From Candidatus Acetothermia bacterium (GTDB lineage Bacteria > Bipolaricaulota > Bipolaricaulia > RBG-16-55-9 > JANLFV01), in assembly GCA_024653345.1 (NCBI GenBank), contig JANLFV010000022.1, forward strand, positions 1-11,051: 11,051 bases of DNA. The letters run 5' to 3'. Below, one piece after another: positions 1 to 6,059 of this stretch. The translations under genes and the position numbers were made by a program. Below the pieces are notes generated by a model. The model had not been told where the DNA came from. It worked only from the letters and a program-made list of their open reading frames with translations, and ran no database searches. Position 1 is the first letter of the stretch. Each line of letters starts with the position of its first letter.

Positions 1-384
1 CTTGGACCTTACCCCTCCCTAACAGAGGTGTCCAATCCGAGGGGTCCACTACAGCAAGTCCTCCAGCCGGGGCAGCGCGAGGTAGCCTGGGAGAAGGCAG
101 CGATGAAAGACCATTGGAATGGGATCTCCTGGGATTCCCAAGTGAAGAGCTGCGAGTTTAGGGTCAGAGATTTGGGAAATGGGAGAGTCTTTGGCCCATA
201 TCGTGGCCCGAAGCTGGCCTCCATCGATCTCCTCATCAACCAATACCTGGAGATCCAGCGACAAGCCCTCGCCCCCTCGTGCTTACCTTGTCCTAAGGGG
301 TCAGAACAGGGACGTAGCTTTCTACGGCTTCCGGAATGCCACCCAAGAGGAGATTCGAAAGCTGTTCGATTGGGCTCAGAGTGA
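1..384 (+). CDS. N-terminal part of a frame-disrupted unknown protein (5' cut by window)
   Basis: This frame is open from the first base of the window, so the gene may begin upstream. Internal start candidates are GTG 28 and ATG 103; the latter has a GGGAG at 89-93 as a possible ribosome site. From ATG 103 the product reads naturally (MKDHWNGISWDSQVKSCEF..., then VFGPYRGPK and LINQYLEIQRQALAP) up to about base 276. After that the frame becomes unconvincing (SCLPCPKGSEQ) and stops at 384. The natural continuation (RAYLVLRGQNRDVAFYGF) lies in the +1 frame, so this and the 179-1207 frame probably belong to one gene of at least 367 codons. I recognise no family. The true 3' limit of coding in this frame is about 276. 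Confidence 0.5.
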   Translation, partial: LGPYPSLTEVSNPRGPLQQVLQPGQREVAWEKAAMKDHWNGISWDSQVKSCEFRVRDLGNGRVFGPYRGPKLASIDLLINQYLEIQRQALAPSCLPCPKGSEQGRSFLRLPECHPRGDSKAVRLGSE

Positions 385-1207
385 TGTAGTGACCTCAAGT
401 GGCGTGCTGCCTGGACCCGTCGTAACCCAGACTGTTCAAGCACAACAAATCAACAAGTTTGATATACCCGCGCTCCTTGAGATCTTAAGCTTATTAGTGG
501 GGCAGGGTTATTCCATCGAGGACATCCTTGAAGGCAATCTGCCTCAAGAGTATGAAGATTTACGCCCACAACTGCTCGACTTTCTGAGCTTAATAGCTAG
601 ATACCTCGAGACAGGAAAGACTACCATAACTATCGGCTTTAGCTTTAGTTACTTTCTTGGTATCTCATTTGCTATATCCTTCGATCTTTCCGGGCTAGCA
701 TCAGATCCGCTTGTAAAGCAACTCCCTCCTTTAGAGGCAGCCAAATTCTATTTCTCCTTAGTTATGAACTTCTTCCGCGCTAATCGCGGCGCTTATGAGA
801 AGTGGCGAGGACTGTTGGAACAACTAGAGGCAGCGATACCAGATGCTGGGGATAGAAGGGAATTTCTGGTCGCCCTTACCCTTGTCTTGGGGCGGCTGGT
901 AGCATACGGACCTTTTGGGGAAGGGACACGTCTGCTGGGGGAACATCTTACCGAGTTTGTAGAGAGACTGCAGTGGATCTTTGCAAATGCTGGGGAATTC
1001 GGCGCGCAACAGTGGCAGGACATCCTGGCCAACATTGGGTATTTCCTAGGTCAGCTTGCGTCAGTTCCATATAGCGATACAGATAAATACATCGAACATC
1101 TGGCAAACTGGGCTGCGGGACTCATCGTTTATGGAGGGATGCTGGAACAATTGGCCAACGGAGTGCTTACCCGGGTATACGGCCCTGTCTCTGATGCCTT
1201 TAACTAA
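179..1207 (+). CDS. Unknown alpha-helical protein, main body (frameshifted relative to its N-terminus)
   Basis: This is a long open frame of 342 codons ending at TAA 1205-1207. Its first 33 residues (Ser/Pro-rich) look like out-of-frame translation. Convincing coding begins around base 278 with RAYLVLRGQNRDVAFYGF, which joins the upstream frame if one base is skipped in the C run at 272-276. The body is rich in amphipathic helices. One hydrophobic stretch (about residues 149-168, TITIGFSFSYFLGISFAISF) has alternating polarity and could be a beta hairpin or a membrane-associated segment. No catalytic motif is visible and I do not recognise the family. The next gene starts 3 bases after the stop, so the two are probably co-translated. 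Confidence 0.6.
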   Translation: MGESLAHIVARSWPPSISSSTNTWRSSDKPSPPRAYLVLRGQNRDVAFYGFRNATQEEIRKLFDWAQSDVVTSSGVLPGPVVTQTVQAQQINKFDIPALLEILSLLVGQGYSIEDILEGNLPQEYEDLRPQLLDFLSLIARYLETGKTTITIGFSFSYFLGISFAISFDLSGLASDPLVKQLPPLEAAKFYFSLVMNFFRANRGAYEKWRGLLEQLEAAIPDAGDRREFLVALTLVLGRLVAYGPFGEGTRLLGEHLTEFVERLQWIFANAGEFGAQQWQDILANIGYFLGQLASVPYSDTDKYIEHLANWAAGLIVYGGMLEQLANGVLTRVYGPVSDAFN

Positions 1208-1210
1208 ACT

Positions 1211-1777
1211 ATGAGTTCAGCCAATGTAGCATATTGTGGGCACCATCCAGGACCCTTATTAGGAATGATGGCCGAGATGGGTGGCCGGGAGATGTTTGGC
1301 TTTGTGGGCGTGGAAGGCTATTTGAGTCTCGACGAGGTGGACGAAATCGTTAGTGGTTTTATTGATGCCCTCAATGAAATTCGCACGTATTCTCATGCCA
1401 TTCTTGAGTCTATGCGGACACGGGAGCCGGACTTCCTCGGATTTATCGCCTTGCGGGCTGAGCCTGGAGCGGCAGAAGAGCTGGCCAAGGAATTAGCCGA
1501 TGCCGATCTTGGAGTCCCAATTTGGGTATTCGTGTATGAGGACGGTGAATACAAGCTTTACTATGCCAATATGTCCGAGACAGAGGCTGAACAACTCGCT
1601 TGCAGTGCCCGCCCGGCATGGTGCAATGATGGAGAACCTGATGAATCAATCTGTGTTGCAAACTGTGGGGAAGGAGCGGATAGCAGTGCTGGTAATGGCG
1701 CCGACGGCAACAAGAGCGATCCGCCACCAGCATCGATCGGCGGAAGTGGTGGATGCAATGGATGCTATCCCATATAA
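1211..1777 (+). CDS. Unknown protein with Cys/Gly-rich C-terminal tail
   Basis: This 188-residue protein starts at ATG 1211, three bases after the preceding stop; no good Shine-Dalgarno is visible, so translational coupling is likely. An alternative start is ATG 1265. Residues about 1-135 look like a small alpha/beta domain (VPIWVFVYEDGEYKLYYANM followed by a helix). The last ~55 residues are low-complexity, rich in Gly, Ser, Asp and Asn, and carry six cysteines in the patterns CX6C, CX3C and CX2C, ending GGCNGCYPI. No signal peptide or lipobox is apparent. The tail could bind metal, form disulfides or be a modified-peptide core, but no modifying enzyme is visible nearby. The family is not recognised. 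The secreted beta-helix gene follows 16 bases later. Confidence 0.65.
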   Translation: MSSANVAYCGHHPGPLLGMMAEMGGREMFGFVGVEGYLSLDEVDEIVSGFIDALNEIRTYSHAILESMRTREPDFLGFIALRAEPGAAEELAKELADADLGVPIWVFVYEDGEYKLYYANMSETEAEQLACSARPAWCNDGEPDESICVANCGEGADSSAGNGADGNKSDPPPASIGGSGGCNGCYPI

Positions 1778-1793
1778 TAATTGAGGGATTAAG

Positions 1794-2681
1794 ATGAACA
1801 GACAAAGAATAGAATTAAGCTGGCTCGCATATAGTGTGCTGCTGTTGGGAGTTCTAGGGCTTGTGGGGCTAGGGGGTGGAGGTGGAGTGGCAACCTCCAC
1901 CCCCGGCCAACTGTGGGTTGATGATGACCCAGGCTGCGGGGACCACAGCCCCTGCTTCTCCTCAATCCAGCAGGCGGTAGATGCCGCAGCTACAGCCGCG
2001 ACCATCTGGGTCCGCCCAGGCCTCTATGAGGAGACAATCACCATTACCAAATGGGTCAATCTAGTAGGTGAAGTAGGTAGCGGACAGGTGGTCATCCGTT
2101 CCCCGGATCCCGAGCAGCCGGTGATCCAGGTCCTGCAGGTGCCACAGGCAACAGAGGTAGGCGAGTCAAGAGGCGTGATAACCGTTGGGCTCCTACCAGG
2201 AGGGCTCTTGAGGAACCTCACCATCATGGGCGGCCGAGTTGGAGTGCTTCTCCGGAGGACCGACTATCGAGTGCAGTTCAACCAGATCACCGGGAATCGA
2301 GACGCGGGCATCCTGATTGAGGGTGGGAGCCCCCTCGTTTGGGGGAATGAGATTTCATGGACGTCGGGGGTATGCGAGGCGCGGGAATACAGGGGCGTCG
2401 TCTGTGAAGGCGGGGATGGCATCCGCGTGACCGCGGTCGAAGATGATCTGGAAATCAGCGGAAATACAATCTCCCACGGCAATGGCTGGGGGATTAGAGT
2501 CCTGGGTTGGAAGGGAGTGCTAGACCCGCAGAGTGGGGCAGTCAAGGTCGAGCGAAATTCGATAACAGAACATGGGACTCTCCTTGAAGGAGGAGGGATT
2601 TCGGTCGAGGGGATAGCGGAAGCAGAGATAGATCATAATCATATTGAAGGAAATGGATGGGCATTGATGTTGTGGCAGTGA
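1794..2681 (+). CDS. Secreted parallel beta-helix protein 1, N-terminal part (frameshifted)
   Basis: The start at ATG 1794 is supported by GAGGGA at 1783-1788. Residues ~1-35 form a signal peptide (basic MNRQR, then a Leu/Val/Gly-rich core). The mature part begins with a short segment holding two Cys (DDDPGCGDHSPC), then FSSIQQAVDAAATAATIWVRPGLYEETITI, the usual entry strand of NosD/DUF1565-type right-handed beta-helices. Rungs with IxxNxI...GIxI spacing follow. Such proteins act outside the cytoplasm as surface carbohydrate-binding or carbohydrate-cleaving proteins or as structural proteins; no catalytic residues can be assigned here. This frame ends at 2681 with the unnatural residues ALMLWQ. 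The beta-helix continues in the -1 frame from about 2660, so 1794-3343 is one gene of about 516 residues broken by a missing base. Confidence 0.8.
   Translation: MNRQRIELSWLAYSVLLLGVLGLVGLGGGGGVATSTPGQLWVDDDPGCGDHSPCFSSIQQAVDAAATAATIWVRPGLYEETITITKWVNLVGEVGSGQVVIRSPDPEQPVIQVLQVPQATEVGESRGVITVGLLPGGLLRNLTIMGGRVGVLLRRTDYRVQFNQITGNRDAGILIEGGSPLVWGNEISWTSGVCEAREYRGVVCEGGDGIRVTAVEDDLEISGNTISHGNGWGIRVLGWKGVLDPQSGAVKVERNSITEHGTLLEGGGISVEGIAEAEIDHNHIEGNGWALMLWQ
1847..1876 (+). other. Potential G-quadruplex on the coding strand
   Basis: Four runs of at least three G (1847-1849, 1857-1859, 1865-1868, 1872-1876) are separated by loops of 7, 5 and 3 bases, which satisfies the usual G3-N1-7 rule. The last run is also the left arm of the 12-bp hairpin, so the two structures would compete. 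Confidence 0.45.
1872..1904 (+). repeat. Perfect 12-bp inverted repeat inside beta-helix gene 1
   Basis: The arms GGGGGTGGAGGT (1872-1883) and ACCTCCACCCCC (1893-1904) are exact reverse complements with a 9-base loop. They would form a very stable hairpin in the mRNA at the end of the signal-peptide coding region. No T-run follows, so it does not look like an intrinsic terminator. Confidence 0.75.
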
Positions 2682-3343
2682 CAGATATAGTGATCAAGCA
2701 CAATTATGTCTCCGAGGACGGGGGTCTTGGCATAGGTGTGCACAATAGCTTAAAATCTGAGGTGAGCTATAATCAACTATGGAACAATGGTTCAGGTATC
2801 GTCCTCGATTTCGTGGCGCAATCGAACGTCGCCCATAATGAGATCAAGGGGAACAATGGTGGTATTTCTATTCGAGGCTTGCGACTCGATAGAGGTGAAA
2901 AGCAGATCTCTCTTCAATACAATAAACTACAGAATAATGTGCAGTGGGGGATACGAATATTGGATATCCCAGCTGGAGGGAAGGCCGAGATCTATCGGAA
3001 TGAGATCCTCACCAGCGGTTGGGGAGTCTGGCTGCTCAATGCGGAAGCGATGACCACGATGGAACAGAACACCTTGGAAGGGAATGAGCACGGCGTCGTC
3101 GTGGACAGAAGCCGAGTGATGCTGAAGGAGAACCGTATCGTGAAGAACGAGGGCTGGGGCGTGGTGTTGAGCAAAGATACTCTTAGAATCCCAGGAGGAG
3201 GCACCCTGTGGTGTCTCAGCGGAGAGGTCGATTGGACCAAGTGGGCTGTGCGTGGGGCTGATAATGAGATCCACGGCAACGGCCAGGGCGATCTCTGCCC
3301 CGAGGATTACCCCTGGCCTCCGGGGTTTGTGAAGGGGCCTTGA
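2657..3343 (+). CDS. Secreted parallel beta-helix protein 1, C-terminal part (frameshifted)
   Basis: This is the continuation of the 1794 gene. Adding one G to the GGG at 2659-2661 restores the rung NGWGIDVVAVTDIVIKHNYV, which matches an earlier rung, NGWGIRV. The ATG at 2657 has no ribosome site and is unlikely to be used as an independent start. About eight further beta-helix rungs of roughly 22-25 residues follow, with Asn at the turns (HNEIKGNNGGISI, ENRIVKNEGWGVVL). The protein ends with GDLCPEDYPWPPGFVKGP directly before TGA, the tag also found on the next two paralogs. If the frameshift is real, the N-terminal product is a secreted fragment lacking the tag, and this half is untranslated or made without a signal peptide. 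It could also be a sequencing or assembly error. Confidence 0.75.
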   Translation: MGIDVVAVTDIVIKHNYVSEDGGLGIGVHNSLKSEVSYNQLWNNGSGIVLDFVAQSNVAHNEIKGNNGGISIRGLRLDRGEKQISLQYNKLQNNVQWGIRILDIPAGGKAEIYRNEILTSGWGVWLLNAEAMTTMEQNTLEGNEHGVVVDRSRVMLKENRIVKNEGWGVVLSKDTLRIPGGGTLWCLSGEVDWTKWAVRGADNEIHGNGQGDLCPEDYPWPPGFVKGP

Positions 3344-3387
3344 GCCTATTTCTTCTGGCACTCCATTGGCTCATGACAGAGGATAGA

Positions 3388-3416
3388 GGGGCCGAGGGCT
3401 TGAAATTACCGGCCCC
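3388..3416 (+). repeat. Intergenic hairpin before beta-helix gene 2
   Basis: GGGGCCG (3388-3394) and CGGCCCC (3410-3416) are exact inverted repeats with a 15-base loop. They lie between the beta-helix 1 stop and the strong Shine-Dalgarno of beta-helix 2. No T-run follows. It may stabilise or separate message segments. Nothing else is seen in the 96-base gap. Confidence 0.45.
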
Positions 3417-3439
3417 AAAGGCTAAGGAGGTGGCGAGAG

Positions 3440-4654
3440 ATGTTCATCTTCAGAAGGCGTTCCGAGTCTATTAGGCTAGGGTTGCTACTGCCTTTGGCAG
3501 TTGCAACCGGGGTAATGACCTCAGCAGTGTCCCGGGTGGCCTCGCTGCTCGTCTGCCCTCAGGGCTGCCCATTCTCCAGTATCCAAGCGGCGATAGATGC
3601 CGCCGCGCCCGGGGATACCATCCTCGTAGCCCCAGGGAGATACGATGAGGTGTTGATGATAAACAAGAGGTTGACACTCCAGGGAGCTGCACCGGACTTC
3701 GTGGAACGCATAAAGGAGCTCTGGAGCACGAACAATCCGCAGGAGATTATAGCACTTCGAGAGAGGGAGGAAGTAGCTATCTACGGGCCTGGATCCATCC
3801 CTGGGCCGGTAATCAGCGTCCAAGAGACTACTGTGACTATCAGTGGCTTCACTATTGGCAAGGTCTATGCCCATGCGGAAGAACTCTCCGATGACGACTA
3901 TGGAGTTCTTGTCCAGCCCGGAGCTCAAGCAATCATCGAGAACAGCATTCTTGTTGGGGGCATGGGGAGTATTTTAGTCAATTCGGCTATGATATCACTC
4001 TCTAATGCAATCGTCGCTAGTAATTCTTTAGGCATTGAGGTCCATGGGGCCTCTCAAGCTACCATTACAGACAGCTGGATAGAGAATATAGGTGCTGCTG
4101 CCCTCACCTTTGACGGGTTCAGTCAAGTCCTGCTCCTGAGGAGCAGGATCGCCAACAACTGGGTTTGGTGCATCATCGTGGGAGATTCGGCTCAGGTGCA
4201 GATTCAGGATAATGAGATCCTAGGGAATGGCATAGGTATAGAGATATATGGAGAGAAGGCCCAAGTTCAGATCCTGAATAATCAATTCTCTGGCAATATA
4301 GAGGGCGTCCGCGTGGAATATGGCCAGGCGATTATCCAGAGCAACCGATTTGAAGGGCAGAAGGAGAGAGGCATTTGGGTATCCTCTCAAGCCCGCTTGA
4401 TCGAAAATATTGTCTCTAAGAACGAGGGCGATGGGATCCGAATATCTTGCGATGCCCAAGTGGAGGTGGTCAGAAATGAGATCGTCGATAATGGGGGTTG
4501 CGGGATAGTTATATCTGGGCCCTCATGCAGTGGCCACCCCTTCCCCTTCGCAGGGAGTATAGTTGGGAGAGAGAACGAGGTTCATAACAACGCCAAGGGG
4601 GACCTCTGCCCCCCGGACTATCCCTGGCCTCCGGGGTTTGTGAAGGGGCCTTAA
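3440..4654 (+). CDS. Secreted parallel beta-helix protein 2 (intact)
   Basis: This is the one unbroken member of the three paralogs, 404 residues long. ATG 3440 follows a strong Shine-Dalgarno, AAGGAGGTG, at 3424-3432. A basic N-terminus (FRRRSESIR) and a hydrophobic core to about residue 34 make a signal peptide. The mature start is LLVCPQGCPFSSIQAAIDAAAPGDTILVAPGRY, a close parallel to paralog 1, with a CPQGC pair. Residues ~120-375 are right-handed beta-helix rungs (IQDNEILGNGIGIEI, ILNNQFSGNIEGVRV, VVRNEIVDNGGCGIVI). The C-terminus is NAKGDLCPPDYPWPPGFVKGP. No catalytic carboxylate cluster can be named, so enzymatic activity is unproven; polysaccharide binding or cleavage and a structural surface role both remain possible. 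Confidence 0.85.
   Translation: MFIFRRRSESIRLGLLLPLAVATGVMTSAVSRVASLLVCPQGCPFSSIQAAIDAAAPGDTILVAPGRYDEVLMINKRLTLQGAAPDFVERIKELWSTNNPQEIIALREREEVAIYGPGSIPGPVISVQETTVTISGFTIGKVYAHAEELSDDDYGVLVQPGAQAIIENSILVGGMGSILVNSAMISLSNAIVASNSLGIEVHGASQATITDSWIENIGAAALTFDGFSQVLLLRSRIANNWVWCIIVGDSAQVQIQDNEILGNGIGIEIYGEKAQVQILNNQFSGNIEGVRVEYGQAIIQSNRFEGQKERGIWVSSQARLIENIVSKNEGDGIRISCDAQVEVVRNEIVDNGGCGIVISGPSCSGHPFPFAGSIVGRENEVHNNAKGDLCPPDYPWPPGFVKGP
4128..4148 (+). repeat. 9-bp inverted repeat with 3-base loop inside beta-helix gene 2
   Basis: TCCTGCTCC (4128-4136) and GGAGCAGGA (4140-4148) pair perfectly around TGA. The repeat is within the coding sequence (VLLLRSR), with no T-run after it. It may simply reflect the Leu/Arg codons here. 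Confidence 0.5.
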
Positions 4655-4873
4655 GATGGTGAGCCTACGCGGCCTGGCGCAAGGGAGTGGGATCAGACAT
4701 CGTGCCAACACCAATGATCCGCCTGTCTTTAGGAATCCCCCGCCACTATCCTGCAACGAGAGCGGGGAGATTTGTGCTGTGGGTGTTGAGCCCTGAGCTT
4801 TGAACATACCAAGATTGGAGGAGCTATCCTAGAGGGCTGATCGTGGCGTTAGAGGGGCTTGAGGAGGTGTGCT

Positions 4874-5206
4874 ATGAGATGGCTCTTGCTAATAGGCCTC
4901 ATTGCGGGGATAGTCTGGGGTAGCGAGGCCGGGAGGCAGGTGCCAGTGATCGAGGTTAATTGCCCCGATCCTTCCGGCTGTTTAGGTCTATTGGGGGAAG
5001 CTATCGCTGCAGCCCCGGAAGGGGCGGTAATTCGGCTCAGTGAGCTAAGCAAGGGCATATACTATGAACATCCCCTGGTTATCGATAAGAGCTTAACGAT
5101 CCAGGGCACCACCTATCCCTGGAACCTTATTAATTATAGCCGTCGATCACGGATATTTCCTGACCGTCCGCTCCCCTGGTCACCCGATAACCGTCACCCT
5201 AGATAG
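4874..5206 (+). CDS. Secreted parallel beta-helix protein 3, N-terminal part (frameshifted)
   Basis: A TTG at 4859 is also in frame, but ATG 4874 is the better start: GAGGAGGTG at 4861-4869 gives good Shine-Dalgarno spacing, and the product then begins with a compact signal peptide, MRWLLLIGLIAGIVWGSEA. Next comes IEVNCPDPSGCLGLLGEAIAAAPEGAVIRL, equivalent to the Cys pair and beta-helix entry segment of the other two paralogs, then VIDKSLTIQGTTYP. From about base 5120 the frame loses beta-helix character (NYSRRSRIFPDRPL) and stops at 5206. Skipping one base at CCC-T 5117-5120 continues into GTLLIIAVDHGYFLTVRSPGH and the rest of the gene. Confidence 0.7.
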   Translation: MRWLLLIGLIAGIVWGSEAGRQVPVIEVNCPDPSGCLGLLGEAIAAAPEGAVIRLSELSKGIYYEHPLVIDKSLTIQGTTYPWNLINYSRRSRIFPDRPLPWSPDNRHPR

Positions 5207-5885
5207 TCTTGTCATTCGAAACAGTCTCGTAGACGTCGGGACGTGGTCCAAGGAGGGGACTGGGACGGCCATATTCCTGGAAGGGCCAGCGGAAGGGGTT
5301 CCGGAAGACCTGAGGCTAATTATCAGGGATAGCGGCATTGATGCTACCGGTTTCATCGTTAAGATGCGGGGGAAGACCCAGCTCATCATAGAAGGGAGCG
5401 AGCTTGTGTCAAAGAACTGGGGGTTCTGGGCAGAAGGAGGCGGTAAGCTGGTGCTGGATGGCAATGAAATCGTCATCGAACCGGACTACTTCCCATGTGA
5501 TAAGGTTGGATTGTACCTCAAAGATGTTGAGGCACACCTTCAGGGGAATATGATCATGCCATCGACAGTTGGGACCCCGAGGAAGCTGGGAATTGGCATA
5601 ATGGCACTTGGAGGGGAGTATCACCTTATAAAGAACAGGATCGAGGGCTTTTCGAGAGCAGTGGGACTAGCAATGAAGACAAACGCGGACTTTCAAGAGA
5701 ACTCTATAAGTGAGAACAGTATAGGCATACTGCTTTTTCTGCCTTCTTGTCTGGGGGCAGGCATGACCCCAGAGTTCAAATTCGAAGGGACGATCACCGG
5801 CGCTGGCAACCTGTTCCTATACAACGAGCAAGACCTCTGCCCTCCAGACTACCCCTGGCCGGAGGGGTTTGTGAAAGGGCCTTGA
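5119..5885 (+). CDS. Secreted parallel beta-helix protein 3, C-terminal part (frameshifted)
   Basis: This frame is open from about 5097 and coding-like from about 5119 (GTLLIIAVDHGYFLTVRSPGH, then LDSLVIRNSLVDVGTW). Its first conventional start is not reached until ATG 5364. Good coding character upstream of any start codon is the main evidence that it is the rest of the 4874 gene. The restored protein would be about 336 residues, shorter than its paralogs, with fewer rungs (LVLDGNEIVI, LIKNRIEGFSRAVGLAM, FQENSISENSIGILL). It ends in EQDLCPPDYPWPEGFVKGP, the shared C-terminal tag. A gene predictor would probably call only 5364-5885. It is either a pseudogene, a frameshift-regulated gene or a sequencing error. 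Confidence 0.7.
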
Positions 5886-5926
5886 GACCCTTTGTTCCGG
5901 CTTCGCTCAGACTCCATGATGCCAAC

Positions 5927-5952
5927 GGGGCAAGTTGTCCCTGCTTTGCCCC
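5927..5952 (+). repeat. Hairpin downstream of beta-helix gene 3
   Basis: GGGGCAA (5927-5933) and TTGCCCC (5946-5952) form a 7-bp stem with a 12-base loop, 41 bases after the beta-helix 3 stop. It sits where a terminator would be expected but lacks a T-run. It could be a Rho-assisted or degenerate terminator. Confidence 0.4.
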
Positions 5953-5991
5953 ATCAGGGGATTGTGTTGATTTGCTTGGGTAACACACCAT

Positions 5992-6024
5992 CCTAAGCCT
6001 TAGGGGCTATTGAAATTGATAGCC
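5992..6024 (+). promoter_or_regulatory. Adjacent inverted repeats in the pyrF leader
   Basis: A 13-base palindrome, CCTAAG-C-CTTAGG (5992-6004), is directly followed by GGCTAT/ATAGCC (6005-6010 and 6019-6024, 8-base loop). The second repeat overlaps the possible -35 box of pyrF, so it could be an operator or a leader hairpin. No known pyrimidine-attenuator sequence is recognised. Confidence 0.35.
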
Positions 6025-6038
6025 AGACATGCCAGAAT
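6010..6038 (+). promoter_or_regulatory. pyrF: Possible sigma-70-type promoter of pyrF
   Basis: TTGAAA (6010-6015) and CAGAAT (6033-6038) are separated by 17 bases. The predicted transcript would start near 6045, giving a leader of about 15 bases before ATG 6060. The -10 match is moderate, so this is tentative. Confidence 0.35.
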
Positions 6039-6059
6039 CGGTCTGAGCGGGGTTATCCT

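Noticed and set aside
113-140. Imperfect repeat of TGGGAT with flanking GGAAT/ATTCC
   Set aside because: It is short and imperfect, and lies within likely coding sequence.
2648-2681. Programmed -1 frameshifting in beta-helix gene 1
   Set aside because: There is no XXXYYYZ slippery heptamer in the overlap, and the Trp codon before the shift would re-pair poorly.
4655-4873. A gene or promoter in the gap between beta-helix 2 and 3
   Set aside because: No convincing coding frame was found. TTGAAC at 4800 and TATCCT at 4825 are 19 bases apart and match poorly, so no promoter is called; only the Shine-Dalgarno at 4861 is convincing.
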